Shown: piece by piece, positions 11,568-22,497 of the stretch
How the letters are laid out: every line of letters starts with the position of its first letter
Position numbering within the stretch: position 1 is the stretch's first letter
Source: Bos javanicus
Lineage: Eukaryota > Chordata > Mammalia > Artiodactyla > Bovidae
Direction of reading: 5' to 3'
Assembly (NCBI RefSeq): GCF_032452875.1
Contig: NC_083875.1
Coordinates: 73,864,178 to 73,928,177 of the forward strand
DNA: 64,000 nucleotides
Notes under the pieces: generated by a model
What the model was told of the DNA's origin: nothing
What the model saw: the letters and a program-made list of their open reading frames with translations, nothing else
Database searches by the model: none
Made by a program: the position numbers and the translations under genes

Positions 11568-11775
11568 TCCCAAGTGGCTCAATGGTAAATAATTCTCCTG
11601 CCAATGCAGGAGATGCAAGTTCGATCCCTGGGTCAGGAAGATCCCCTGGAGAAGGAAATGACAACCCACTCCAGTATTCTTCCTTGGACAATCTCATGGA
11701 GAAAGGAACCTTGTAAGCAACAGTCCATAGATAGGGTTGAAAAGAGTTGGACACGACTTAGCAACTGAGCACTGT
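11568..11775 (+). mobile_element. Bov-tA SINE
   Basis: Head starting 'ccaagtggctcaatggtaaa', then the body. Flanked by a weak 7 bp direct repeat, cactcac (11561-11567 and 11776-11782). Confidence 0.88.
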
Positions 11776-11782
11776 CACTCAC

Positions 11783-12395
11783 ACCCCCCCTCAACTGATC
11801 AGTAATTTATATCTTTTCCCCTACTAAAACCAAAATTTCTCTTTCTCACAAATTCCTTGGTTTTTGGAAAGTTTCACCACCACTGGGCTCCTTATAACGC
11901 TTTCACTTTGTTATACTTCCCCTCATCTACCCAATCCCCTCTTTCTCCAAAATGTACCTACTGAAAACATTAATGTTCACCAAGGCATTATTAGATGCAT
12001 GGTATGGAAGTGCAAAGGAGATAAATGTTTACATAAAATCAAATTGATTTAGGGAAAGAGGGGGCCTGCTGAAAGACTTTATTCATTTTAAATTAGGACC
12101 CTTAACAGTTCTTTGGTTAGAAAACCCCTCCCCATTTTGACTCTTTTGCCTGCCTAGGGTCTGAGTTTGTAACCTACCCAGCACCCAGCACACTAAGGAT
12201 ATAACATCCTGTTCACAAAAGGGAAGTGAAGGGCAGAGGAGGGAGGGAGGAGGTGAGAGAGAGAGGGAACAAAAATTCTCTTACATTGTATAGTACTTTC
12301 TAAAAGAAAATATAACTACTTCTAAATGGCTAGCACCAGAAATTATGGCCTGTGAATTTCAGATGTGGACCTAGAAATCAATTTAAATGAGTTCT
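11783..12395. other. Single-copy non-coding stretch
   Basis: No repeat or gene recognised. A GA-rich purine tract occupies about 12226-12268. Confidence 0.45.
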
Positions 12396-12612
12396 GGGAC
12401 TTCCCAGGTGGCTCAGCAGTAAAGAATCTGCCTGCCAATGCAAGAGACACAGGTTCAACCCCTGGGTTAGGAAGATCCCCTAGAGGAAGGCATGGCAACC
12501 TGCTTCAGTCTTCTTGACTGAAGAATCCCATGGACAGAGAGCCTGGCATGGACAGAGAATCCAGGGGATCACAAAATGTCAGACACGACTGAGTGTGCAA
12601 CACACATACACA
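12396..12612 (+). mobile_element. Bov-tA SINE, diverged
   Basis: Clear head ('gggacttcccaggtggctca') and B-box, but the 3' half has a short internal duplication: 'catggacagaga' occurs twice at about 12528-12558. It ends in an ACACACATACACA tail. Confidence 0.85.
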
Positions 12613-13237
12613 TGGAGCTTATTGACCTCTCCAGTTTTCTTCCCTTCCTTTTACTGATGTCTCCCACCTTCCTCCCCTCCACCCCCTGCACCCGCCATGC
12701 TCAGGGGGCTTGGTACAGAACCCCCTATTCACCATCTCAGCCACTAACCATAGGGTAACTTGCAGAGAACAAATCCCCTGCCTCTAGATCCCTGTGAAGC
12801 CTGGAAAACATCAGCTCTTTCCACTCAGAAATGGGAAACCAAAGTGAACCACAGGATTCAGACCAAACACGCAGAGACTCATCAGGCTGGAAGTTGTAAT
12901 TTTCACTTTCTCCAAACAATGTTGACTTCAGAAATATTCTAACCACTTATCGCAGTACTTCCGGCTAGGCTTCTGATCTCATTGCTTATGAGTGCAGGCT
13001 AATGGCGACAGGTTTATCCTTGTTTTATTAAAGAAAGGGGAATAGAGAGTGGGATCCAAACCTGAACTCAAGCCCTCAGCTTTCAATCTGATTCCTGAGT
13101 CCAGTGAGGCATGAGAACAGACTCTAAGGCATTCATTCCTTCACTACACTATTAAATGCTGACAGTGTACGAGTCTTGAGTTCCTACCAATTATGGAAGC
13201 AGGTCACTTCACTCCTCTGGGCCTCAGTTTCTTTGAC
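12613..13237. other. Single-copy non-coding stretch
   Basis: No gene. The 3' part (about 13195-13237, 'caggtcacttcactcctctg') has weak MIR-like sequence. Confidence 0.35.
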
Positions 13238-13468
13238 TGTTGCTGCTGCTGCTAAGCTGTGTCCTACTAACAACTGCTAAGTTGTGTCAGTCGTGTCCGA
13301 TTCTGTGCGACCCCATAGACGGAAGCCCACCAGGCTCCCCCATCCCTGGGATTCTCCAGGCAAGAACACTGGAGTGGGTTGCCATTTCCTCCTCCAATGC
13401 ATCAAAGTGAAAAGTGAAAGGGAAGTTGCTCAGTCGTGTCCGACTCTTAATGACCCCATGGACTGTTA
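13238..13468 (-). mobile_element. Bov-A2 SINE, 5'-truncated
   Basis: Minus-strand Bov-A2 with the (TGC)n tail, a complete distal monomer and the start of the proximal one up to 'gaccccatggactgtta'. An extra 'ctaagctgtgtcctactaac' segment near 13251-13275 duplicates part of the tail junction. Confidence 0.87.
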
Positions 13469-13934
13469 GGAGGGTTTAACTGGATTATCTCCAGTGTTTC
13501 TTCCAACATTAACATTCTGTGAATGCAAAGAAAAATGCATAAAGTTGACAACCCTCCTGAATATTAGGAGAAGAAACATTAGAAGAAACTTCTGAAGATA
13601 AAAGTCTATGACTTATTGAAGTCCAAGAGGGGGTGTGTGCAGGGGTTTTCTGAGAGAGGACAACCCTCCTGAACAGAGACTATGAAAGAAAAATCACCAA
13701 GATAAGCTGATGGGTAGAAATTGAGGCATCTTGGTTGATACCTTGGCCAGATGTTGATGGGCTGGTTATTGAATAAGAGGCTATTCTCTTAGGATCCTTT
13801 CTCTGTGCTTTGGCAGAAGGAGAAAGTAGCAAGGAATATCACAGATAACAGCCATCGCTACCCCTGCCTACCATCTTGTGTGGCCCAGTAGCTTAAAGGT
13901 ACAGATTCACAGGGAGGGGGGAGGAAAGTTTGCC
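13469..13934. other. Single-copy stretch with a repeated 15-mer
   Basis: The 15 bp sequence gacaaccctcctgaa occurs at about 13548-13562 and again at about 13659-13673, which points to a small local duplication. Nothing else is recognised. Confidence 0.4.
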
Positions 13935-14155
13935 AGATGTCAGCTCTGTGCCATACTCCAAGCTATGTGCTTGATATCCATCGCCTCATTTATTTCCCAC
14001 AACAACTATATGAGTGACGAATCACCTCACAGCTAGGAAAAACAAAGGTGCCAAGAACTTATGAAATTTGCCCCAAGATCACACTGCTTGTCAGCAACAG
14101 AAACAAGGATTTGAACTGGTGGATTTTTCTGGCTGCAAGCCCCATCTGGAGTTCT
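13935..14155 (-). mobile_element. MIR SINE relic
   Basis: The antisense MIR pattern is visible: 'tccatcgcctcatttatttc', the weak core, then 'tttgccccaagatcacactg' and 'gcaacagaaacaaggatttg'. It is a mammalian-wide ancient SINE, strongly diverged. Confidence 0.65.
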
Positions 14156-14162
14156 ATGCTTC

Positions 14163-14290
14163 CTGCACCAATTAGATCATGGTGATGGTTACACAACTCA
14201 GTCAATATACAAAAAACCATTGAATTGTACACTTTGGATGGGTGAACTTTACAGTATGTAAACTATATATCAATATCACTGCTTAACTTT
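14163..14290 (+). mobile_element. Old L1 3' end fragment
   Basis: Matches the L1MA/MB-type terminus 'gtgatggttacacaactcag', 'ccattgaattgtacacttt', 'aactatatatcaatat'. It is closely related to the end of the L1 at 7500-7605. Confidence 0.65.
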
Positions 14291-14420
14291 GTATAGGTAA
14301 CTCAAAAGAAATGCTAGATAATTCCTCCTTATTTACCGGTTTTTATAATAATGAATTGGTTCTCTAGTATCCTCCGAAAGCAAACTGTAAAGAGTTTTTT
14401 AAAAGTTAAAATATATATGA

Positions 14421-14631
14421 GTGTACTTGTGTGTGCTCATTCATCTCTAACTCTTTGCAACTCCATGGACTGCAGCCCACATGACTCCTCTGTCCACGAG
14501 ATTCTCCAGGTAAGAATACTGGAGTGGGTTGCCATTTCCTACTCCAGGGGATCTTTCCAAGGCAGGGATCAAACCTGTGTCTCTTGCATTGGCAGGCGGA
14601 TTCTTTACCACTTAAGCCACCTGGGAAGCCC
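14421..14631 (-). mobile_element. Bov-tA SINE
   Basis: Minus-strand full-length copy. The tRNA-like head lies at the right end ('ttaagccacctgggaagccc'). TA-rich flanks make the target duplication ambiguous. Confidence 0.9.
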
Positions 14632-14829
14632 AAATATACGTATATATAACTGTTTAAAAAGAAATTTCAGAAAACATAGTCTGAAAAAAATTTTAAAACA
14701 ACAACAACAAAAAACTTGTGAAGGATTCTGGTTTCTTGGAGAGTGAGAGAGAGATTATAGCACTCCAAAAGGAAATATTAGGTCAATGATAGTTCCACGG
14801 AAGTAAATGCTTATGACTAAAAGCCCTGC

Positions 14830-14955
14830 TGAATTCATTCCTTTACTCATCTGGCCAATTATTAAGTGTGGAGTGTGTGCCATGAAGGTTCAGCAGAGTG
14901 CCAAACAAGACAGACAAAATCCTTGCCTCCATGGCACACACAAACTATGCAAAAT
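14830..14955 (-). mobile_element. L2 LINE 3' end relic
   Basis: The antisense L2 pattern 'attcattcctttactcat' through 'gacagacaaaatccttgcct' is recognisable. Confidence 0.55.
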
Positions 14956-15021
14956 GTGCTTCTTCGGTTTCTGAGATGAGCCTGGAGACCTCTGAATACG
15001 GGTCTGAAAAACATCCTAAGA

Positions 15022-15240
15022 CGCTTCCCCAGTGGTTCAGTGGTAAAGGATCTACCTGAAATGCAACAGCCACAGGAGACACAGGTTCGATCCCTGGGTT
15101 GGGAAGATCTTCTGGAGGAGGGCATGGCAACCCACTCCAGTATTCTTGCCTGGAGCAACCCCATGAACAGAGGAGTCTGGCGGGCTACAGTCCATAGTGT
15201 TGCAAAGAGTTGGATATGACTAAAGTGACAGCACACACGC
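15022..15240 (+). mobile_element. Bov-tA SINE
   Basis: Head 'acgcttccccagtggttcag' with intact B-box 'ggttcgatccctgggttgg' and complete body ending 'agcacacacgc'. Confidence 0.9.
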
Positions 15241-15530
15241 AAAATCCAAAGATTACCTAGTACCCAAGAAATCTCTTCTCCCAATCTCTGGAATATTAAA
15301 GCACAAAGTACTGTTCAAGAACATAATAAAGTCTCCTAGGTGGCTCTAGACATGTCCTGAACCCATCCCAAGTAAAAACTGAGATTCAAACTAGATGTAC
15401 AAATAAGGTATAAAGTTTAGGTATGGTGGTGGGGGCAGTGGGAAATCTCTAAATTACAGGAAGAGTAACTACTTAATATTCATGCCCGACCTGAGATTAT
15501 AGCCAATGATCTGACTGATGCAAAACCCAG

Positions 15531-15752
15531 GTCTTCCCTGGTGGCTCAGTGGTAAAGAATCTGCCTGCCAATGCAAGAGATCCGGGTTTGATCACTGGGT
15601 CTGGAAGATCCCCTGGAGAAGGAAATGGTAACCCACTCCTGTATTCTTGCCTGGAAAATCCCGTGGACAGAGGAGCCTGGCAGGTTGCATGGGGTTGGGT
15701 ACAGTCCATGGGGTTGCAAAGAGTTGGACATGACTGAGCAACTAAACAACAG
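15531..15752 (+). mobile_element. Bov-tA SINE
   Basis: Full-length copy with a 12 bp target duplication differing at one base: tgcaaaacccag at 15519-15530 and tgcaaaatccag at 15753-15764. A short extra 'gttgcatggggttgggta' lies in the body at about 15684-15701. Confidence 0.92.
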
Positions 15753-15888
15753 TGCAAAATCCAGCATACTATTTCCCCAGATTTGTGGAAGGGGCCATTC
15801 GATTTACCTCTAATTAAAAAAATAAAATAAAAAAAAACTTTCAGAAAGCACTGAGGAAGGCACAGAGGCTTCTTTCAAGAAAAAGATT

Positions 15889-16113
15889 GACTGTGTGCTC
15901 AGTCGCTTCAGTCGTGTCCGACTCTTTGTGACTGAATGGACTGTAGCCCTCCAGGCTCCCCTGTCCATGGGATTCTCCAGCCAAGAATACTGGAGTGGGT
16001 TGTCATGCCTGCCTCCAGGGGATTTTCCTGTCCCAGGGATCGAACTCGAGTCTCCTGTGTCTCCTGCACTGCAAGTGGATTCTTTACCACTGAGCCACTG
16101 GGGAAGCCCCCAG
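15889..16113 (-). mobile_element. Bov-tA SINE
   Basis: Minus-strand full-length copy with a perfect 10 bp target duplication, gaaaaagatt, at 15879-15888 and 16114-16123. Confidence 0.93.
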
Positions 16114-16123
16114 GAAAAAGATT

Positions 16124-17165
16124 AGACAGGGGTATATAGCCAAAGAAAGTGAATTTGGCACTAGTAATAGCTACCATTATGCAGAGCCTTTGTCTACGCA
16201 AAATAATATGTAAAATGCCTTTCACTTTGAAATTTCATTCCTTATTCCCTTAAAAAATTCTAATTCCATCCAACCTGGAAACATCGTCTGTGATGACATG
16301 GCCACATCTTACATGCTGTGAAGATGGGGAACTCCTACCCTCTCCAAAGTTCAAGAGCTGGGATGCTGTATCTGGTTCTGTCTCAGCCACAATGGCCACA
16401 TATACAGGTTGGATCACTAAAGTCTGAGCCACATTTAAGGTTGATAAACTATGTAGGTGCTTAAAGGTCTATATGTATTGATTTTTGAGGAAGACACATT
16501 TCATCTGGATTAACTGCTGAACTTTGTTTTCCAGGGTCCAATAAGTTAAAATATAATTGGCCTCCTCTGTTTGCACATACTTCTGAAAAGAAAATAATTC
16601 TGACCTTAGAATACCTTTATATCACTTTTGAGAACTATGTTGGGATGCACTGAATCATAGAAGCATATTTGAAAGAAATGGGCAGTCGCCTTTCTCCTGC
16701 CAGGATTCTTTCAAGCTTACATTCTTTACAGGACCAGGCAGAGGGAGAAGCCATGATGGATGGATGTATCCATGGGGCTATTTTTTTGCTCTAAGAACTG
16801 TCCATTTGGCAGCTCACTCTGCTTTATCTGGTAGGAAAATCCCTAAGTGATTGGTTTCTGCTTAAGACCAGTGTAAAACACAGTGATAATGTTCTAGCTT
16901 TGATTTAGGTCTTAACTGTAATGTCCTCTTTGAACCTTCTGACAGTAGAGAAAATACATTTTCCTCCCTTGAAAGCCTCCAACAGAATACAAACTCAGGC
17001 AGCCCAAACAAGGAGAATGATAGCAGTGGGCCCCTTCCTTGGCCTGACAATGATGTGACCTTCATCAACCTATTGATTGTTGAGGTGTCAGCTAAAGATG
17101 AGAAAGGGATCTGGAGCTCTAAAGGCCTTGTGAAGACTCACACAAGTCTATAAAAGTGAGGAGAC
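16124..17165. other. Single-copy non-coding stretch
   Basis: About 1 kb with no repeat, exon or RNA gene that I can identify. Confidence 0.45.
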
Positions 17166-17381
17166 TTTGGGAAGTCTCCAATGGCTCAGTGGTAAAGAAT
17201 CCACCTGCCAATGCAGGAGATGGGGGTTCCATCCCTAGGTCGGGAACATCCCCTGGAGAAGGAAATGGCAACCTACTCCAGTATTCTTGCCTGAAAAATC
17301 CCATGGACAGAGGAGTCTGGTGGGCTACAGGCCAAAAAGTCACAAAGAGTCAGACATGACTGAACCACTAAGCACTAAGCA
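17166..17381 (+). mobile_element. Bov-tA SINE
   Basis: The head begins 'tgggaagtctccaatggctc'. The tail shows a duplicated 'actaagc'. Flanking tgggaagtc on both sides is compatible with a target duplication that overlaps the element ends. Confidence 0.88.
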
Positions 17382-17691
17382 CTGGGAAGTCAAACTTCCA
17401 GTTGACTCTTGCTATACCCTAACAAAAGTGGCAATGGGACATCTGAGGACGGCTCGTTGATGCTTGAGATCTGCTTGGTAAGATGGTGGCTGGTACAAAG
17501 ACCCAAGAAGATCCACGGAAAGAGGAGACAATTTAAAATATTTGACTGGCTTATTTAAGTTCAAATACTCCTTTTTATAAGCTGATTTTCTATGCAATCT
17601 GTTTATTTAAATGGCTCCTTAAAAATATAAACATAAATACACAAATAGAGTAGGTATAGAACCTTTAATCTCCACAGACATTCCTAAAGGG

Positions 17692-17731
17692 TTGTATTAC
17701 CATTAAGGCTTTTGTATTACCATTAAGGCTT
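17692..17731. repeat. 20 bp tandem duplication
   Basis: The 20-mer ttgtattaccattaaggctt is present twice in perfect tandem (17692-17711 and 17712-17731). The lack of mismatches suggests a recent replication-slippage event. Confidence 0.95.
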
Positions 17732-17838
17732 AATCACCTACATGATTTCAATGAAATTGAAAAAATTCAGATCTGAAAGATTTAAGTTTAAAGAAATATT
17801 TTAAGGAATATATATTTTTTTTACATCTGATTACATTT

Positions 17839-17965
17839 TTTCTTTTTACTTCTTGGCCACACCATGTGGCATGTGGGATCTTAGTTCCCTGACCAGCAAT
17901 TGAACCTGTGCTCCCTGCAGTGGAAGCACAGAGTCTTAACCACTGGACGGCCAGGGAAGTCCCTA
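17839..17965 (-). mobile_element. CHR-type tRNA-Glu SINE, short form
   Basis: Minus-strand copy: T-rich tail, 'ttggccacaccatgtggcat', B-box complement, head 'ccactggacggccagggaag'. A direct repeat, ttacattt, lies at 17831-17838 and 17973-17980. Confidence 0.85.
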
Positions 17966-18067
17966 CTTCTGTTTACATTTACTCTAACTCCCCTTGGCTA
18001 AAAGTATAATTTTTATAATAATTATAATAATAATAAATAAATAGCCCCTAATCATTGACTTCATACT

Positions 18068-18240
18068 ATTCACGATGCATCATTTTGTTTAATCCCCTCA
18101 ACTCTGAGAGGAGGAGAATTAACATCCACATTTTACAGAGGAGATAATCAAGACTCAGGTTAGGTTACTTGCCCGAAGGCAAGCAGCTAGTGAGTGGAAG
18201 AGCCAGGAGTGGACCTCAGGTTTGTCTGACTCAGAAAACC
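18068..18240 (-). mobile_element. MIR SINE relic
   Basis: Antisense MIR with good core match: 'ccacattttacagaggagat', 'taggttacttgcccgaaggc', 'agctagtgagtggaagagcc', 'tttgtctgactcag'. Confidence 0.78.
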
Positions 18241-18311
18241 TTTTGGAGGGAGCTTGGCCAAGTTTCTTTGGGAGGAAAAGATGGAACACATAGCCAAGCA
18301 GTTCTTTTTTT

Positions 18312-18982
18312 GTAGGTGATCAGTACCTCATTGATCTACACAGGAGATCACATCACTTCCTTCATCTTTGTAAATAAGAATGGAGTCACTCTACATGTTA
18401 TAAAACAAGACAAGAAAGCCAACAACAATGTCGATCATTCCTATCAGGGACTGTGTTCTCTAGAAATTCTGTAGCAGTACTAGAAGCTGCAGAGGAAGAT
18501 AAGCAAGTCTATCAGATATTTGGGAAACAAGACATCTCAAGAACCCACATGATCCAAAGAAGACATGGCCCAAATAGCTGCAGCACCTGCAAAAAGGATG
18601 TGAAATGTTGCTCAAGTGGACGAGGAAAATACAAAGTCATTCATCCATCAGGACTATGGAGGGAGGAAAAAAAAAGCCGGAAGTCAAACATGTAAGAAGT
18701 TGAAATAAATCTTGGAAAAATTTTTTGTGAATAAGTCACCAAAGCTAAATTTTGAAAATCATTACCCAGGGGACAGAGGAGAGTCTTCTCCACTGGAGAT
18801 TTTTAAATAGACCAGCAAGCAAACTCCTTTGGTGACAGATAGTTTCAGTCCTATATGTGGCAGCTCACCAGGTGTCCCTATGAAGCCATTTCCAGATGAT
18901 GTCAAGGCTTTTGCAGTTATTATTATTGTTGCTGTTGTTGTTGCTTGCTTGCTTAATATTTATTGTAAAAAAGAAAAAAAAA
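18312..18982 (+). pseudogene. Possible A-tailed retrocopy of unknown transcript
   Basis: I do not recognise the source. The block looks like a spliced mRNA copy. Coding-like frames run at about 18316-18471 (about 50 codons, containing 'SFIFVNKNGVTLHVIK') and, in another frame, about 18453-18695 (80 codons ending in a basic, cysteine-containing stretch with 'CSTCKKDVKCC'). A UTR-like segment with one 'aataaa' (18704) follows, and the block ends in an A-rich tract at 18965-18982. Lying between two MIR relics, it belongs to neither. The frame shift at about 18450 and the absence of a clean 5' target duplication leave two options: a decayed processed pseudogene, or ordinary sequence with an A-rich end. 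I lean slightly to the former. Confidence 0.3.
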
Positions 18983-18987
18983 GTAGG

Positions 18988-19050
18988 CTTGGCAAAACTA
19001 ATACAATTATGTAAAGTTTAAAAATAAAATAAAATTTATATCTGGAAAAA
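18988..19050 (+). mobile_element. Ultra-short L1 3' end insertion
   Basis: About 60 bp matching the ruminant L1 terminus ('ggcaaaactaatacaattat', 'aaaataaaataaaattta') followed by an A-run. The A-tract plus gtagg occurs on both sides (18974-18987 and 19051-19064), as expected for a target duplication. Most of that repeat is A, so only five bases are informative. Confidence 0.6.
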
Positions 19051-19065
19051 AAAAAAAAAGTAGGG

Positions 19066-19154
19066 ACCTTTAGTTTCATCCTCTGTAACATGACCTCCCA
19101 GGCCAGTAGTGAGGATTAGTTATCCATGTGAAGTGTTTAGGTAAATGCCTGGTA
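19066..19154 (+). mobile_element. MIR SINE relic
   Basis: 'ctttagtttcatcctctgta', 'agtagtgaggattagttatc' and 'atgcctggtac' follow the 3' half of MIR. The following Bov-tA begins at its end. Confidence 0.6.
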
Positions 19155-19300
19155 CCTGGTGACGTGGTGATAAAGAATCTGCCTGCCAATGCAGGAGACT
19201 CAAGTTCAATCCCTGGGTCAGGAATAGTCCTGGAGGAGGAAATGGCAACCCACTCCAGTATTCTTGCTGGGAAATCCCATGGACAGAGAAACCAGACGTC
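19155..19300 (+). mobile_element. Bov-tA SINE, 3'-incomplete
   Basis: Head and about two thirds of the body are present, stopping after 'cccatggacagagaaaccag'. The usual 'cacaaagagtcggacacgac' end is missing, so it has lost its 3' part. Confidence 0.83.
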
Positions 19301-20999
19301 AACTGGTACATTTACTATTTGATACGCCCCCCTCCTCTGAATTGCCCCTTCTCACCAGCCACACTTGAAAATGGCCCATTTTCCAAACAAACCTTTACCA
19401 GAGGGGAGTTGCCACAAATTCAAACCTGCTTCTCTCTGCACTGTTTCTCTCTTAATATTGGTATATACTCTGCTTGGAGAACTTCCCTTAATCTTTAGGG
19501 AGGAGTACTTTAAAAAGAAAAAAAAAAGAAGAAGAACATGTAATTAATCCATGACAACAGATTGCAGGAAAAGCACAACAACAACAAAAAAGATGGTAGG
19601 TCAAAATTCTCATGGTGGTTTCCAATAACCCGTGGCAGGCAGAAGAATTCAGAGCTGCCTACACCTGCTGACTGGCAGCGTGCCCCATCAAATCATTTTC
19701 TATTCGGCATTCACTCCCAATTATAAGCTCCTGGAAGTGGCATTTTGGTTTGGAAATGGACCCTTCGTTAAACCAAACACACTGCCTCCTGAGCGGAATC
19801 CACTGTGTTCACTTAGGCACCAGAAGGGAGCACTCCCCTGCTTATGTGATTCCGACACCATATCTACAGGCTTAATTTCAAAGCCATCTCATGATTTCTC
19901 TGGAAGTGAATGTCTCCCATAGCTCAAGTGGCAAGCAATCGACTGTAAACAGCTGCCAAGGTGCAAAAAACAGGGGTTTCTTTGATTCGCCACTTATTTC
20001 TGACCAGCGACATGCTATAGTGTCTTGAGAACCTGAGGTTACATGTAGGGATTTTTTTTTCCTTCTGTATTCAGACATGTCTTCACTCTCCTGAATTCCA
20101 TTACTTGGCACCAGGAGGCTTGTAGGGAGAAAAATCTCCAAGGAGAAGAGCTTGTTTTTGCACTCGGATGAAAATCTGACACCATTAATGAAAATAATAA
20201 TTGAACTCTCTGGGCTTGAATTGGAATGAAACACAACACTAAGAGCATGTTTGTAATTCCAATTGTTCTCATAAACTGTCTTTGGAGGGCTCTTTGCAAT
20301 GCTCACGGTTCCATCTTTTCCTTTTTTGTTGTTGTTTTTAACCTGTATCCTCTTCTTCACCCTGTCCCTTCCTCTCTTTTCTCATCAAGAAAGAAAAAAG
20401 AAATCTGAGCAACACTGGACATGCTAAGGACTGACTTCAGAAAATATCTTTCAGTGAGACTTCAGAACTAGAATACAAATCTATTTCCCATTCCAATGCC
20501 AGGATGACTTGGGTGAAAGAAATGAAGTTATTAGCCAGCCATCAGCTTAGTGGGTCTTTACCATCCTATTTCCTGAGCGGCGCATTCTCCCAGTCTGCAG
20601 CCTTCCCCTCCCCCTCGCACCTTTCTGCCCTCCCCATGAAGCTTGTCTATGCTAGGCTGAGCAGTGAACACCAATTACACCAAGAGCCCTTTGCTGCTGC
20701 CTGGTCCGCTGGTTTTACTGTTTTGCCAGATGGTTGAGGCCAATGTGTAAAACTCTACCATACCATTAATTCATAACTCGGTAATAACTTTCCCACGGCT
20801 CCAGGAAATTGAAACGAAGTGCAAATGTGAATATTTGGAAAGGGAATCAAGGTTGGACCACTATTTACACCCAACAGAATAGATACCAAAAAGATGCCCC
20901 TTTTTACACAGGATGGAGTGTAAACTTTCCCAAAAAGAATACCGACAGACTCCATACACAGTGTTTGATTATGTAGCAAAAAGCTCAGAGAGTTTGCAT
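19301..20999. other. Single-copy stretch, partly slow-evolving in appearance
   Basis: No repeats over 1.7 kb apart from short A- and T-runs. The part at about 20160-20330 ('gtttgtaattccaattgttc') has the look of a non-coding conserved element. An antisense frame of 160 codons (20360 to 19878) has no recognisable domain and an unremarkable composition, so I do not call it a gene. Confidence 0.4.
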
Positions 21000-21420
21000 C
21001 TCTCTGATCACTGCTTCTCTCTGCAGTTTGCTACCTATTGCACCTATGGGTCCATTCGCTAATGACCTTGAGTTTGAGCATCTATGTAATGTTATATTCT
21101 GATGACAGAATTGTAGATTAGCAGATATGAATGCATTCTCTTGCTAAGACAGGACACCATCCAATGTTTGTTAGCATCATTAAACTAAAACTGACTTTTC
21201 ACCTGCTCCCATACCCTATGCAGCTGCAAATTTTTAAATTAAACTATGAAGCCATGCATAAATTTACATATATTACAGACTAGCCTCTCCATTTAACATG
21301 CAAATGTACTCCAATGTTTCAGAACACCTTCTGTCGCTAATTAATTTGCTGAATTATAATTAGACTAATCCTGCATAATTAATAAGCACAGATTTTTTTT
21401 TAATTTGTAAGCAGCTTGAG
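21000..21420. promoter_or_regulatory. Candidate conserved non-coding element, TAAT-rich
   Basis: An AT-rich, repeat-free block dense in homeodomain-type cores. Between 21330 and 21395 come 'ctaattaatttgctg', 'attataattagactaat' and 'gcataattaataagc'. It also holds an octamer-like 'catgcaaat' near 21297 and an E-box, cagctg, near 21221. These are seen directly. That the block is an enhancer is inference from its resemblance to developmental enhancers. No conservation data are available here. Confidence 0.4.
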
Positions 21421-22125
21421 GAGATCATTCACTTCCTTCTATAAACTGCTAAGTAAGTGTTAAAAAAAATCTGGAAAGAACATGTGCGAAAAGGTATGTT
21501 TGATGTCGCATACAAACTCAAACTAGCGTGGAGGATACAGAAGTCAGTATTGATAAAGGTACATATTTGAAGCCAACATTCAAACAATCAAAAAAAGTCG
21601 CATTCAGAGGATGGGGACTAATTCTCCCTTTGTCTCCTCATATATAGTGTTTTATTCTTTGCCTTCTATCCGTCGGATCTTCCAAGATCACAGAGGCGGG
21701 AGAGGATTAAAGTAACCGTATGTTGTATTAGAAGAGATAATGATATTAACACTCCACTGTATATCAAAACACTCTGTGCATGCTGGGTGCTTATAAGCCC
21801 CTTTGATGGTATTTGGAGTCATTTTCATTTTGGCTGCCAAAAACACCCGAGATCCATCTAGTGGAAACAATTAAGTTCCATTAGTACTGTATCCATTCGG
21901 TAATGATTACAATGAAGGGCCCCTCTTTCATGCTGAAGAGTAGAGTCTCAAAGAAACGTATGCATCTGTGTGCTCGACAATGTGAAACTAGACAGTATTA
22001 TAACCAACTGTGAAGCTTAATTCTCCCCAAATAAACCAGGATCCGGAGAGCGCAAGGTATGGGCCAATGACCAGGGTAGAAAATTTGAAGCAAGATTGGA
22101 ATCTAGAAGGTCAAGGTAAGCTTAA
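21421..22125. other. Single-copy stretch
   Basis: Repeat-free, with several CpGs (for example 'gatgtcgcatac', 'aactagcgtgg') and no coding signal. It may extend the regulatory block to its left. Confidence 0.35.
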
Positions 22126-22326
22126 TAGATGTGTGTGTGTTCTCAGTCATGTCCAACTCTTTGTGACCCCATGGACTGGAGTCCACCAGGCTCCTCTGCC
22201 CATGGGATTCTCCAGGCAAGATACTGGAGTGGGTTACTATTCCTCCTTAAGAGATCTTCCCGACCCAGGGATTGAACTTGAGTCTGTTACATCTCCTGTG
22301 TTTCCAGGCGGATTCTCTACCAATAG
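22126..22326 (-). mobile_element. Bov-tA SINE, 5' end incomplete
   Basis: Minus-strand copy. The (TG)n at 22131-22140 replaces the usual tail, and the tRNA-like head is cut short after 'attctctaccaatag'. Confidence 0.85.
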
Positions 22327-22497
22327 CCATGCAAATTGAGATTCTAAAAAGACAAAGTGGGAAACATGTTTTCTGGCAGGGAAGATATTAAACCTTCAAA
22401 GAGGGAGGAAATGTAATTTCAGAGAAAATAGAGAGCTCCTTGGTCCTTCCACTCAGTGAAATCACTAATATCAACCAGCCAAAAGATTTTTAAGCCA

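Noticed and set aside
19878..20360. 160-codon antisense frame in a slow-looking block
   Set aside because: No domain or convincing codon pattern. The DNA-level look fits a non-coding element better. A cross-species test of synonymous versus non-synonymous change would decide.
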